A DNA stretch of 64,000 nucleotides. Origin: Cryobacterium sp. Lineage in GTDB: Bacteria; Actinomycetota; Actinomycetes; Actinomycetales; Microbacteriaceae. Made by a program: the position numbers and the translations under genes. The DNA lies in contig NZ_JAODBG010000059.1 in assembly GCF_025463825.1 (NCBI RefSeq), positions 1 to 64,000 on the forward strand. Direction: 5' to 3'. The notes beneath the pieces are model-generated. The model ran no database searches. It saw only the letters and a program-made list of their open reading frames with translations, and was not told the origin of the DNA. Positions 11,687 to 21,615 of the stretch are shown piece after piece (within the stretch, counting starts at the first letter, position 1; every line of letters starts with the position of its first letter).

Positions 11687-12931
11687 ATGGCTGACCAGAG
11701 GCACCTGCTGGGCCTGCTGCTGGGCACCGAGGAGGACTGGCCGAGCGCCTTCGAGACCCTGGTACGGCGGCTCGACCCGGCGCTGAGGGTGGGCGGCGAC
11801 ACCCATCGGTACGACGTGGAGCGCATCACCGTCGAGCCGTTCGACCTGCGCCAGCCGTCGCGGTACTCGCTGGTCGTCGACCGCCTCGCCTACTGGTACT
11901 ACGTGCCGCGCGAGTGGCTGAAGAAGGTCGCGCTGCTCGACGACGTCTACCTGCTCAACAACCCCTTCACGTTCCAGTCGATGGAGAAGCACGCCGCCTA
12001 CTGCGCGATGATCCGGCTCGGGCTGAAGGTCCCCGAGACGTGGCTCGTGCCGCACAAGCAGCCGCCGGACAACCCGCGCTTCCCCTACACCGCAGCCAAG
12101 TACAACAAGCCGTTCGACCTGCGCGAGGTCGCGGAGAAGGTCGGCTACCCGCTCTGGATGAAGCCGTACGACGGCGGCGCCTGGGTCGGCGTCTCGCGCA
12201 TCCAGGACGAGGCCGACCTGGTCCGCGCCTACGACGAGAGCGGCCAGCGGCTGATGCACCTGCAAGCCAGCGTCGAGGGCTTTGACGTCTTCGCGCGGTC
12301 GCTCTCGATCGGCGCCGAGACGATGGTCATGAAGTTCTCGCCGGACCGCCCGCAGCACGACCGCTACAGCGTCGAGCACGACTTCCTCGACGCCGCGACG
12401 GGGCAGGAGGTCGTCACGATCGGCAAGGTCGTGAACGCCTTCTTCAAGTGGGAGTTCAACTCCTGCGAGACGCTCGTGCGCGGCGGCCAGGTGCACCCGA
12501 TCGACTACGCGAACGCCTGCCCGGACGTCAGCCTCACCTCACTGCACTACTACTTCCCGTGGGCGATGACGTCGCTGGTGAAGTGGTCGCTGTTCTGCAC
12601 GGCGACCGGGCGCACGCCGCGCGTGGACCTCGACACCCGCCGCTGGTACGAGATCGCCGACTCCGACCGGTCGTACGAGGAGAAGCTCGGCGCGTACCGG
12701 ACGCTTGCGGACGGCTACTTCCAGCAGCAGCAGTACGACGAGTTCGTCAGCACGCAGCTGGGCGACCTGGACGCGGTGGCGCACGACTACTTCGCCAGCC
12801 GGGAGTTCGACGACCTGCTGGTGCAGACCGTGCGTGCGACGTTCCCGGCGCACGAGCACGACCAGTTCGTCGCGCACTACCGCGGACTGCTCGGCGCCTG
12901 GGTCTCGGACGCGGCTGCTGCGGCGACGTAG
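11687..12931 (+). CDS. ATP-grasp ligase of unknown substrate
   Basis: The protein is 414 aa. The central part has an ATP-grasp layout: LLNNPFTFQSMEKHAAY before the ATP-lid region, YPLWMKPYDGG with the nucleotide-binding Lys, and a metal site that may use the Glu of NSCETL and the Asp/Asn of DYANACPD. The family joins a carboxylate to an amine or thiol via an acyl phosphate. It follows the second esterase by 15 bases with a GAGAGGA ribosome site. Neither substrate is known; amide or ester bond formation opposed by the esterases is an inference. Confidence 0.75.
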   Translation: MADQRHLLGLLLGTEEDWPSAFETLVRRLDPALRVGGDTHRYDVERITVEPFDLRQPSRYSLVVDRLAYWYYVPREWLKKVALLDDVYLLNNPFTFQSMEKHAAYCAMIRLGLKVPETWLVPHKQPPDNPRFPYTAAKYNKPFDLREVAEKVGYPLWMKPYDGGAWVGVSRIQDEADLVRAYDESGQRLMHLQASVEGFDVFARSLSIGAETMVMKFSPDRPQHDRYSVEHDFLDAATGQEVVTIGKVVNAFFKWEFNSCETLVRGGQVHPIDYANACPDVSLTSLHYYFPWAMTSLVKWSLFCTATGRTPRVDLDTRRWYEIADSDRSYEEKLGAYRTLADGYFQQQQYDEFVSTQLGDLDAVAHDYFASREFDDLLVQTVRATFPAHEHDQFVAHYRGLLGAWVSDAAAAAT

Positions 12932-12932
12932 G

Positions 12933-12938
12933 TAGCCT
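12933..12938 (+). promoter_or_regulatory. -10 box of the FAA-hydrolase/gltX operon
   Basis: TAGCCT begins two bases after the ATP-grasp stop codon and ends 6 bases before the GTG at 12945, so the operon probably has a leaderless first gene. Confidence 0.5.
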
Positions 12939-12944
12939 CGCCGG

Positions 12945-13732
12945 GTGCGCATCGCCCGCTTCGCCCATGCCGGCGAGATCTCCTACGGGGTTGTCCAGGG
13001 CGACCCCGACGTCCCGGCCGAGCTCGTCCTCGCCCCGCTGCAGGGGCACCCGCTGTTCGACCCGACGCCGACCGGCGAGCTCGTGCCGCTGTCGGCCGTC
13101 CGGCTGCTCGCGCCGACGCAGCCCATCAACGTCGTCTGCATCGGCAAGAACTACGCCGACCACGTCGCGGAGATGAAGGACCTGACCTCGGCGGGCACCT
13201 CCGGTGAGCCGACGGTCTTCCTGAAGCCGGCCACCTCCGTCATCGGCCCTGACGACCCGATCCGGCTGCCGGCGGGAGTGGGCCGGGTGGACCACGAGGG
13301 CGAGCTCGCCGTCGTCATGGGCAAGCCGGCGCGCGACCTGACGCCGGCCGACGCCCTGTCGCACGTCTGGGGCTACACCGCCGCCAACGACGTGACCGCC
13401 CGCGACCAGCAGAAGAACGACGCGCAGTGGACCCGCGGCAAGGGCCACGACACGTTCTGCCCACTGGGCCCGTGGCTGGAGACCGACCTCGACCCGTTCG
13501 ACCTGCGGGTGCGCTGCGAGGTGGACGAGGTGCTGCGCCAGGACGGCCGCACCCGCGACCTGCTCACCGACGTGCCGGCGGTGCTGGCGTTCATCACGTC
13601 GTTCATGACGCTGCTGCCCGGAGACGTCGTGCTGACGGGCACGCCCGCCGGCGTCGGCCCACTCGAGCCCGGCAACGTCGTCCAGGTCTCCATCGAGGGC
13701 ATCGGCACGCTGCGCAACCCGGTGACCTCCCG

Positions 13733-13736
<4 letters not shown>
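12945..13736 (+). CDS. Fumarylacetoacetate hydrolase family protein
   Basis: The protein is 263 aa and has the FAH fold. CIGKNYADHVAEM, the metal-binding DHEGELAVVMG and AANDVTARD are family signatures, and the C-terminal LTGTPAGVGPL closes the active site. Members cleave or isomerise acylpyruvates (for example oxaloacetate decarboxylase or acylpyruvase activity); which applies here cannot be read from the sequence. The gene overlaps gltX by 4 bases (ATGA), an arrangement I recognise from other actinobacteria. Confidence 0.88.
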
Positions 13737-15190
<1,454 letters not shown>

Positions 15191-15229
15191 TCCGTCCTGC
15201 GGCGGTGCCGGCCCGACCACGCCGTCCGC

Positions 15230-15235
15230 TAGACT
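15230..15235 (+). promoter_or_regulatory. -10 box of the tRNA-Gln/tRNA-Glu unit
   Basis: TAGACT lies 39 bases before the mature 5' end of tRNA-Gln, a plausible promoter giving a short 5' leader. No clear -35 is seen. Confidence 0.45.
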
Positions 15236-15274
15236 TCTCGCCGGACCGCAGGGGCGACCCCCCGGCGGCCTCCA

Positions 15275-15346
15275 TGGGGTATGGGGTAATTGGCAGCCCG
15301 ACGGTTTCTGGTTCCGTTAGTCTTGGTTCGAGTCCAGGTACCCCAG
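15275..15346 (+). tRNA. tRNA-Gln (anticodon CUG)
   Basis: The 72-base cloverleaf has the acceptor TGGGGTA paired with TACCCCA and a G discriminator. The anticodon loop TTCTGGT contains CTG, and the T-arm has TTCGAGT. CCA is not encoded. Confidence 0.95.
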
Positions 15347-15382
15347 CGCACGACCGCTCGACAACTTCATCTGCACGCCTAG

Positions 15383-15455
15383 GGCCCCGTCGTCTAGCGG
15401 CCTAGGACGCCGCCCTCTCACGGCGGTAGCGAGGGTTCGAATCCCTTCGGGGCTA
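15383..15455 (+). tRNA. tRNA-Glu (anticodon CUC)
   Basis: The acceptor GGCCCCG pairs with CGGGGCT (one G-U at the end) with A as discriminator. The anticodon stem-loop CCGCCCTCTCACGGCGG contains CTC, and the T-loop TTCGAAT is present. It lies 36 bases after tRNA-Gln and is probably in the same transcript. Confidence 0.93.
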
Positions 15456-15463
15456 CGTAACGT

Positions 15464-15496
15464 GACTGTCCGACCACATCATGTGGTCGGACAGTC
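15464..15496. terminator. Perfect 16-bp inverted repeat after tRNA-Glu
   Basis: GACTGTCCGACCACAT and its exact complement are separated by a single C. The stem lies 9 bases after tRNA-Glu, and the TGA stop codon of the converging HNH gene sits at its centre. It probably terminates both transcripts. Confidence 0.75.
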
Positions 15497-16198
15497 GCCG
15501 TTCGGGAGACCTGTCTCCGGGTCCAGGTCCAGACCCAGGGCGCTCACGGCTTCCACGTCGTAACGGCGCAGCATCGCCCATGCCCAGTCCAGCTCATCCG
15601 CCACGCGTTGCCCCTTCGGCTGCGCTGTCGACCACAGCTCGAGGTTCTCGAGCCGGTTGTCGAGGCGCTCGCCGTTGACGTGATGCACCACTTCGTCCGG
15701 CCTCAGCGGGCGGCCGAGCGAAGCCGCCAACACGAGCCGGTGCTCGAACTCGGCCCGACGCCCGGGCGGCACCAGGTGCCGCTCGTCCGGTCGGACGGCA
15801 CGCCACCAGTAGCCGTGGCTGATCGAGCCGTCGCCTGTGATCGTGCGGAGCGGCCCGCCTGCAGTCGGATCGCCGTGCTTGCGGCGACGCTCGCTGTGCG
15901 ACCGGCACAGGCCAGCGCTGACGGCGCCGCGGGGGCAGCCTTCGACCTGGCAGGTGTCCGCCTTCGGCCGGGTCAACGGCACGTCCGCGCGCACGTCGCC
16001 CGTGCGGCTCCAGCGCAGGTAGTGGCCGTGGCACCAGCCCCGGGTGACCGCTGCACGCCCGCAGCTGCTCACGGCGCAGGTGGTCGGCGCCCGGTCCGGC
16101 TGCACCTGACCGTGTCGCAGCAGCTGCTTGTAGTGCCGCCCGCAGTGCCCGCGCGCGTAGACCTCGCGGTCGCAGTCGAGGGTCTCGCAGATCCGCAT
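15479..16198 (-). CDS. HNH endonuclease with three N-terminal zinc motifs
   Basis: The protein is 239 aa. Three tandem motifs of exactly the same spacing, C-x4-C-x9-C-x2-H, occupy about residues 4-105 (CETLDC.../GHCGRH, CAVSSC.../GWCHGH, CQVEGC.../GLCRSH). An HNH core follows: EHRLVLAASLGRPL, then VVHHVNGERLDNRLENLEL. This resembles phage and free-standing homing-type HNH nucleases, with the fingers giving DNA binding. It lies antisense to and directly downstream of tRNA-Glu. The spread of such genes next to tRNA loci suggests mobility, but no ends or partner genes are visible. Confidence 0.85.
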   Translation of the reverse strand: MRICETLDCDREVYARGHCGRHYKQLLRHGQVQPDRAPTTCAVSSCGRAAVTRGWCHGHYLRWSRTGDVRADVPLTRPKADTCQVEGCPRGAVSAGLCRSHSERRRKHGDPTAGGPLRTITGDGSISHGYWWRAVRPDERHLVPPGRRAEFEHRLVLAASLGRPLRPDEVVHHVNGERLDNRLENLELWSTAQPKGQRVADELDWAWAMLRRYDVEAVSALGLDLDPETGLPNGDCPTT

Positions 16199-16261
16199 GC
16201 GGTCAGGCTGGCTCCAGGGTCCGACAAGCCGACGCGAGCATCCACAGGCGGCAGGTGGCGC

Positions 16262-16486
16262 TCAGCCGGCGACGACGTGCAGGCGGCGCTGCGGGGCGAG
16301 CCCGAGCTCCTCCGGCGTGCCCCAGGACCCCAGCAGGGCGTCCAGGAGCTCCGCCGGCAGGTGCTGCACGGGCGCCGCGGACACGGCCGTGACCACGTCC
16401 TCGTTCCGCACGCGGAGAGCCTCGAGGTCGGCGACGGGTGCCGGGCGGCGGGAGGTGCGGGTGGCGGCGTGCAGCGAGGGGGTCAC
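16262..16486 (-). CDS. Small hypothetical protein
   Basis: This is a 74-aa ORF from GTG at 16486 (VTPSLHAATR), shorter than the 111-aa track entry, whose first part is Pro/Arg/Ser shadow. It has an Ala/Leu-rich, probably helical middle (AELLDALLG) and no recognisable domain. It lies between the HNH gene and the IclR gene on the same strand. Coding status is uncertain; if it is not a gene, 16199-16565 holds nothing else I can identify. Confidence 0.4.
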   Translation of the reverse strand: MTPSLHAATRTSRRPAPVADLEALRVRNEDVVTAVSAAPVQHLPAELLDALLGSWGTPEELGLAPQRRLHVVAG

Positions 16487-16565
16487 GGGTCGACAGTGCC
16501 GCCCAACTGCGGCGGGCGCCATGGCCCGTTGTGACCGTTCTTGGGGTAGTTCGCCCCGGTCCCCG

Positions 16566-17258
16566 CTAGTCGGCGGCGAGCTCGGCGGCCGCGGCAAGGA
16601 CGGCAGGGGCGTGCAGGCGCCCGGGGGAGCGGGTCAGCCGCTCCAGCGGCCCGCTCACGCTCACCGCGGCCACCACGGCTCCGCCGCGGGTGCGGACCGG
16701 CGCCGACACCGAGGCCACGCCGGACTCGCGCTCGGCCACCGAGTGGGCCCAGCCCCGACGCCGGACCTCGGCCAGGGTCCGCGGGGTGAAGGCCGCTGTC
16801 CGCACCAGCGGGTCCTCGGGCGCCCAGGCGAGCAGCACCTGGGCCGCGGAACCGGCCGTCATCGGCAGCGAGCTCCCGACGGGCACGGTGTCCCGCAGGC
16901 CGCTGCCGCGCTCGGCCGCCGCGACGCAGACCCGCTGCTCGCCCTGTCGCCGGTACAGCTGGGCGCTCTCGCCCGTCGTGTCCCGCAGCCGCGGGAGCAC
17001 CCCGGCAGCCCGCTCCAGCAGGTCGTCGCCGACGGGTCCGCCGGCGAGCTCGCCGAGCCGGGGTCCGAGCCGCCAGCGCCCGTGGCGGTCCCGGGCCAGC
17101 AGCCGGTGCACCTCGAGCGCCACGGCCAGCCGGTGCACCGTGGCCCGCGACAGCCCCGTCCGCTCCACCAGGGCGGCCAGCGAGGTGGCGCCGGACTCCA
17201 CCGCCTCCAGCACGAGGACGGACTTGTCCAGGACGCCGACTCCGCTACTCTGTTCCAC
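16566..17258 (-). CDS. IclR-family regulator of leucine genes (NdgR/LtbR type)
   Basis: The protein is 230 aa. An N-terminal winged helix-turn-helix (about residues 8-60, with [22 protein letters not shown]) is followed by an IclR effector domain ([25 protein letters not shown]). Divergence from leuC is the conserved position of NdgR/LtbR, which controls leuCD and other amino acid genes in actinobacteria. The GTG at 17258 lies 6 bases after a TAGTGT box on this strand, so the mRNA may be leaderless and autoregulated through the shared spacer. Confidence 0.9.
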   Translation of the reverse strand: MEQSSGVGVLDKSVLVLEAVESGATSLAALVERTGLSRATVHRLAVALEVHRLLARDRHGRWRLGPRLGELAGGPVGDDLLERAAGVLPRLRDTTGESAQLYRRQGEQRVCVAAAERGSGLRDTVPVGSSLPMTAGSAAQVLLAWAPEDPLVRTAAFTPRTLAEVRRRGWAHSVAERESGVASVSAPVRTRGGAVVAAVSVSGPLERLTRSPGRLHAPAVLAAAAELAAD

Positions 17259-17287
17259 GTAGTGACACTAACTTCTCACATGCTGGG
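17259..17287. promoter_or_regulatory. iclR-leuC divergent promoter/operator
   Basis: The spacer is only 29 bases. It contains the perfect palindrome TAGTGACACTA (17260-17270), which includes the -10 box TAGTGT of the regulator gene on the minus strand. Binding there would affect both genes, so it is the likely site for the IclR protein. Confidence 0.55.
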
Positions 17288-18748
17288 ATGGCAACGATGG
17301 GTCGCACGCTCGCCGAGAAGGTCTGGGACGCGCACGTCGTCCGTCGCGCCGAGGGCGAGCCGGACCTCGTCTACATCGACCTGCACCTCGTCCACGAGGT
17401 CACCAGCCCGCAGGCCTTCGACGGCCTGCGCCTGGCCGGCCGCACCGTCCGCCGGCCGGACCTCACCCTCGCCACCGAGGACCACAACGTCCCGACGACC
17501 GGGCTCGTCATCGAGGACCCCGTCAGCCGCACGCAGGTGGAGACGCTGCGCAAGAACTGCGCCGAGTTCGGCATCCGCCTGCATTCGCTGGGCGACATCG
17601 AGCAGGGCATCGTCCACGTGGTCGGCCCGCAGTTGGGCCTCACCCAGCCCGGCATCACCGTCGTCTGCGGCGACTCGCACACCTCCACGCACGGAGCCTT
17701 CGGCGCGATGGCGCTGGGCATCGGCACCAGCGAGGTGGAGCACGTCATGGCCACGCAGACCCTGCCGCTGAAGCCATTCAAGACCATGGCCATCACCGTG
17801 AACGGCACCCTGCGCCCCGGCGTCACCGCCAAGGACATCATCCTCGCCGTGATCGCGAAGATCGGCACCGGCGGCGGCCAGGGCTACGTGCTCGAATACC
17901 GTGGCAGCGCCATCCGGGCCCTCTCCATGGAGGGCCGCATGACCATCTGCAACATGTCGATCGAAGCCGGCGCCCGCGCCGGCATGGTCGCCCCCGACGC
18001 AACCACCTACGCGTACCTCGAGGGCCGCGCACACGCGCCACAGGGCGCGGACTGGGACGACGCAGTGGCGTACTGGGACACCCTGGCCACGGACGAAGGC
18101 GCCACCTTCGACGCGGAGGTGATCCTCGACGCCGACGCCCTGGAGCCGTTCGTCACCTGGGGCACCAACCCCGGCCAGGGCGTTTCGTTGAGCGATACCG
18201 TGCCCGACCCCGCCGAGATCGACGACGCCAACGAGCGCAGCGCCGCCGAACGCGCCCTCGAGTACATGGACCTGGCCGCCGGCACCGCAATGAAGGACAT
18301 CCACGTCGACACCGTGTTCCTGGGCTCCTGTACCAACAGCCGGGTTGAAGACCTGCGCGCCGCCGCCGGGATCATCAAGGGCAAGACCATCGCCGATGGT
18401 GTGCGAATGCTCGTGGTGCCCGGGTCCGCCCGTGTGCGCATCGAAGCCGAGGCCGAGGGTCTCGACAAGATCTTCCTGGCCTTCGGCGCCGAATGGCGTT
18501 TCGCCGGTTGCTCCATGTGCCTGGGCATGAACCCCGACCAGCTCGCACCGGGGGAGCGCTGCGCCTCCACCAGCAACCGCAACTTCGAGGGTCGGCAGGG
18601 AAAGGGCGGGCGCACCCACCTGGTGTCGCCGCTGGTGGCCGCGGCCACCGCCATCCGTGGCACCCTGTCCAGCCCCTGGGACCTCGTGCAGGACGGCACC
18701 ATCCCCGCCGACGCCGTGCCGGCCGATCTCATCCCCGTGAAGCTGTAG
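17288..18748 (+). CDS. leuC: 3-isopropylmalate dehydratase large subunit
   Basis: LeuC, with LeuD, isomerises 2- to 3-isopropylmalate using a 4Fe-4S cluster. The 486-aa protein has the cluster Cys in FLGSCTNSR (near 348) and the pair in [10 protein letters not shown] (near 408 and 411). The reading frame is intact, but composition is not uniform: the first ~155 codons use GAG for all 12 or so Glu, while the rest uses GAA for about 7 of 17. The protein also turns Microbacteriaceae-like at [11 protein letters not shown]. The gene therefore looks hybrid. The start is ATG 17288, or possibly ATG 17297 ([10 protein letters not shown]). Confidence 0.93.
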   Translation: MATMGRTLAEKVWDAHVVRRAEGEPDLVYIDLHLVHEVTSPQAFDGLRLAGRTVRRPDLTLATEDHNVPTTGLVIEDPVSRTQVETLRKNCAEFGIRLHSLGDIEQGIVHVVGPQLGLTQPGITVVCGDSHTSTHGAFGAMALGIGTSEVEHVMATQTLPLKPFKTMAITVNGTLRPGVTAKDIILAVIAKIGTGGGQGYVLEYRGSAIRALSMEGRMTICNMSIEAGARAGMVAPDATTYAYLEGRAHAPQGADWDDAVAYWDTLATDEGATFDAEVILDADALEPFVTWGTNPGQGVSLSDTVPDPAEIDDANERSAAERALEYMDLAAGTAMKDIHVDTVFLGSCTNSRVEDLRAAAGIIKGKTIADGVRMLVVPGSARVRIEAEAEGLDKIFLAFGAEWRFAGCSMCLGMNPDQLAPGERCASTSNRNFEGRQGKGGRTHLVSPLVAAATAIRGTLSSPWDLVQDGTIPADAVPADLIPVKL

Positions 18749-18759
18749 GAGCACCGAAC

Positions 18760-19368
18760 ATGCAGAAATTCACCACCGTCACCGGCGTGGGCGTACCCAT
18801 GCGCCGCTCCAACGTGGACACTGACCAGATCATCCCCGCCGTGTTCCTCAAGCGGGTCACCAAGACCGGATTCGAAGACGCCCTGTTCTACGGATGGCGG
18901 CAGGATCCTGAGTTCATTCTCAACCAGCCCACCTACCAGAGCCCCAGGGTCCTCGTCGTCGGCGCCGACTTCGGCACCGGATCCTCCCGCGAACACGCCG
19001 TCTGGGCGCTTCGCGACTTCGGCTTCGACGTGGTGCTCAGCCCCCGGTTCGGCGACATCTTCCGGGGCAACTCGGGCAAGCAGGGCCTGCTCGCCGGGCA
19101 GATCAGTGAGGACGACGCGGAGACCCTCTGGGAAATTCTCGAGGCGCAACCCGGAATAGAAGTGACCGTGGATCTGGTTGCCTGTACCGCCAGTGTCGGT
19201 GACCTCACAGTCTCATTCGAGGTCGACGAATACACTAGATGGCGACTGCTGGAAGGCCTGGACGACATCGGCCTCACGCTGCGCGACGAAGCGCGGATCG
19301 CAGAATTCGAAACCCACAGGGAGCCCTGGCGCCCCCGCACTCTCCCCGCAAGGCAGGTAAATTCTTGA
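18760..19368 (+). CDS. leuD: 3-isopropylmalate dehydratase small subunit
   Basis: The 202-aa swivelling subunit partners LeuC. The start [14 protein letters not shown] and the motifs [12 protein letters not shown] and [13 protein letters not shown] are diagnostic. The ATG at 18760 follows TAGGAGCACC, which also carries the leuC stop, so the two are an operon. The short C-terminal tail overlaps the region upstream of murA. Confidence 0.96.
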   Translation: MQKFTTVTGVGVPMRRSNVDTDQIIPAVFLKRVTKTGFEDALFYGWRQDPEFILNQPTYQSPRVLVVGADFGTGSSREHAVWALRDFGFDVVLSPRFGDIFRGNSGKQGLLAGQISEDDAETLWEILEAQPGIEVTVDLVACTASVGDLTVSFEVDEYTRWRLLEGLDDIGLTLRDEARIAEFETHREPWRPRTLPARQVNS

Positions 19369-19457
19369 TCATCGTCGGCGAAAACGAGCAGGTCCGCGAA
19401 GAAGATCGCGTACGCGACAACGCACAGCGCGGCAACGCGCAAAGTCATGGAGCGAAC

Positions 19458-20786
19458 GTGGGCCTGATGGGCGACAAGATCACCATCCGCGGCGGACGCC
19501 CGCTGATCGGCCGCATCGAGGTCAAGGGCGCGAAGAACCTGGTCACCAAGGCCATGGTCGCGGCCCTCCTCGGTGAGACCCCGAGCATCCTGCGAGATGT
19601 GCCGAACATCAGCGATGTGCGCATCGTGCGCGGGCTGCTCGAAGCGCACGGCGTGAAGGTGTCCGAGGGCGACGAGCCCGGCAGCCTGCTGCTGGACCCC
19701 GTCGACGTCGAGAGCGCCCACTACGCCGACATCGACGCTCACGCCGGCTCCTCCCGCATCCCGATCCTGTTCTGCGGCCCGCTGCTGCACCGCCTCGGCG
19801 AAGCGTTTATCCCCGACCTCGGCGGTTGCCGCATCGGCGATCGCCCGATCGACTACCACCTCGAGGTGCTGCGCCAGTTCGGCGCCGTCGTCGAGAAGCA
19901 GGTCAACGGCATCCGCATGTCGGCGCCGAACGGCCTCAAGGGCACCAAGGTGGAGCTGCCGTACCCGAGCGTCGGCGCCACCGAGCAGGTGCTCCTCACC
20001 GCCGTGCGCGCCGAGGGCATCACCGAACTGAAGAACGCGGCCATCGAGCCGGAGATCATGGATCTCATCAACATCCTGCAGAAGATGGGCGCTATCATCA
20101 CGGTCGACACCGACCGGGTGATCCGCATCGAGGGTGTCGCGAGCCTGCAGGGCTACCAGCACCGCGCCCTGTTCGACCGCAACGAGGCCGCCAGCTGGGC
20201 CGCGGCCGCGCTGGCCACCGACGGCGACATCTTCGTCGGCGGCGCCAAGCAGGCCGAGATGCTCACCTTCCTCAACGTCTTCCGCAAGGTCGGCGGCGCC
20301 TTCGACATCCACGACGACGGCATCCGGTTCTACCACCCAGGCGGCGACCTCAAGCCCGTCATCATAGAGACGGATGTCCACCCCGGCTTCATGACCGACT
20401 GGCAGCAGCCGCTCGTGATCGCCCTCACCCACGCCCACGGCGTGTCGATCGTGCACGAGACCGTGTACGAACAGCGCTTTGGCTTCGTCGACGCACTGGT
20501 CGAAATGGGTGCCACCATCCAGATCCACCGCGAATGCCTCGGCGGCCACCCGTGCCGCTTCGGCCAGCGCAACTTCAACCACTCCGCCGTCATCGCCGGC
20601 CCCACCAAGCTCGTGGGAGCCGACATCGAGGTTCCCGACCTGCGCGGTGGCTTCAGCCACCTGATCGCGGCCCTGACGGCCGAGGGCACCTCCACGGTGA
20701 GCAATGTGGGAATCATCAGCCGCGGATACGAGAACTTCATCACCAAGCTGCGTCTGTTGGGAGCTGACTTCGATCTCGCAGGATAA
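19458..20786 (+). CDS. murA: UDP-N-acetylglucosamine 1-carboxyvinyltransferase
   Basis: MurA adds enolpyruvate to UDP-GlcNAc, the first committed step of peptidoglycan synthesis. The 442-aa protein has the N-terminal KGAKNLVTKAMVAALL and the fosfomycin-target Cys in LGGCRIGDRP (near residue 124). I chose the GTG at 19458 because GGAG precedes it by 6 bases; ATG 19467 and an upstream TTG at 19365 overlapping leuD are alternatives. It is probably co-transcribed with leuCD. Confidence 0.94.
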   Translation: MGLMGDKITIRGGRPLIGRIEVKGAKNLVTKAMVAALLGETPSILRDVPNISDVRIVRGLLEAHGVKVSEGDEPGSLLLDPVDVESAHYADIDAHAGSSRIPILFCGPLLHRLGEAFIPDLGGCRIGDRPIDYHLEVLRQFGAVVEKQVNGIRMSAPNGLKGTKVELPYPSVGATEQVLLTAVRAEGITELKNAAIEPEIMDLINILQKMGAIITVDTDRVIRIEGVASLQGYQHRALFDRNEAASWAAAALATDGDIFVGGAKQAEMLTFLNVFRKVGGAFDIHDDGIRFYHPGGDLKPVIIETDVHPGFMTDWQQPLVIALTHAHGVSIVHETVYEQRFGFVDALVEMGATIQIHRECLGGHPCRFGQRNFNHSAVIAGPTKLVGADIEVPDLRGGFSHLIAALTAEGTSTVSNVGIISRGYENFITKLRLLGADFDLAG

Positions 20787-20787
20787 T
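20782..20787 (+). promoter_or_regulatory. -10 box of plsC
   Basis: GATAAT overlaps the murA stop codon and lies 6 bases before the plsC GTG at 20794, consistent with a leaderless start inside the operon. Confidence 0.45.
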
Positions 20788-20793
20788 GGCACC

Positions 20794-21615
20794 GTGCCAG
20801 ACTCAAACGTGCCAGAATCCCGTCCGCCCGAACCCAGCAAGCCCGCATCGACCCCGCCGGTGAAGTCCGGCACGGTGAGAAGCGAAAAGAGCTCCCCGTC
20901 GATCTTCTGGCTGTTGGCGGTGCTTGTGGTGCCGGTGATGAACGTGGTTGCCCGGTACCGCATCACCGACGGCGACAAGTTCCCGCGGCAGGGCGCGTTC
21001 GTCTTCGCCCCCAACCACTACAGCGAGATCGACCCGATCGTGATGGGCATGGTGAGCTGGAAGCTCGGCCGCCTGCCGCGCTTCCTGGCCAAGGCGTCCC
21101 TGTTCAAGCTGCCGGTGGCGGGCTGGTTGCTGACCAAGTCGGGGCAGATTCCCGTGCAGCGCGGCGGCTCGGTTCGCGGCAGCGAACCCGTCAAGGCGGC
21201 CCGCACCCTGGTTGAACGCGGCCAGATGGTGGTCGTGTACCCGGAGGGGTCGCTCACCCGCGACCCGGAGCTGTGGCCGATGCGCGGCAAAACCGGCGCG
21301 GTGCGGATCGCCCTCGAACAGGGCATCCCCATCGTGCCGGCCGCCCACTGGGGCACCCAGCAGATCATGCCGCGGTACTCCAAGAAGCTGAACGTGTTTC
21401 CCCGCAAAACCATCCTGGTGAAGATCGGCGACCCGATCGACCTGGCCGAGTTCCGCGACCGCACCCTCAACACGGCCACGCTGAATGAGGCGACCGCCGT
21501 GGTGATGGATGCCATCACCGCCCTGCTCGAGGACCTCCGAAACGAGACCGCACCGGTCAAACGCTGGAATCCCTCTGACCACAATCAGGAAGAGACCGGC
21601 CGTTTTGAAGCCTAA
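20794..21615 (+). CDS. plsC: 1-acyl-sn-glycerol-3-phosphate acyltransferase
   Basis: The 273-aa membrane-associated acyltransferase makes phosphatidate from lysophosphatidate. The catalytic HX4D motif is NHYSEIDP, and YPEGSLTRD is the substrate-binding block. A Pro/Ser-rich N-terminal tail precedes a hydrophobic segment (IFWLLAVLVVPVMNVV). The GTG at 20794 follows murA by 7 bases. gpsA starts within its 3' end, linking two phospholipid genes. Confidence 0.9.
   Translation: MPDSNVPESRPPEPSKPASTPPVKSGTVRSEKSSPSIFWLLAVLVVPVMNVVARYRITDGDKFPRQGAFVFAPNHYSEIDPIVMGMVSWKLGRLPRFLAKASLFKLPVAGWLLTKSGQIPVQRGGSVRGSEPVKAARTLVERGQMVVVYPEGSLTRDPELWPMRGKTGAVRIALEQGIPIVPAAHWGTQQIMPRYSKKLNVFPRKTILVKIGDPIDLAEFRDRTLNTATLNEATAVVMDAITALLEDLRNETAPVKRWNPSDHNQEETGRFEA

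Noticed and set aside
15230-16565. Integrative element at the tRNA genes
   Set aside because: No integrase and no direct repeat of a tRNA 3' end was seen; only an isolated HNH gene.
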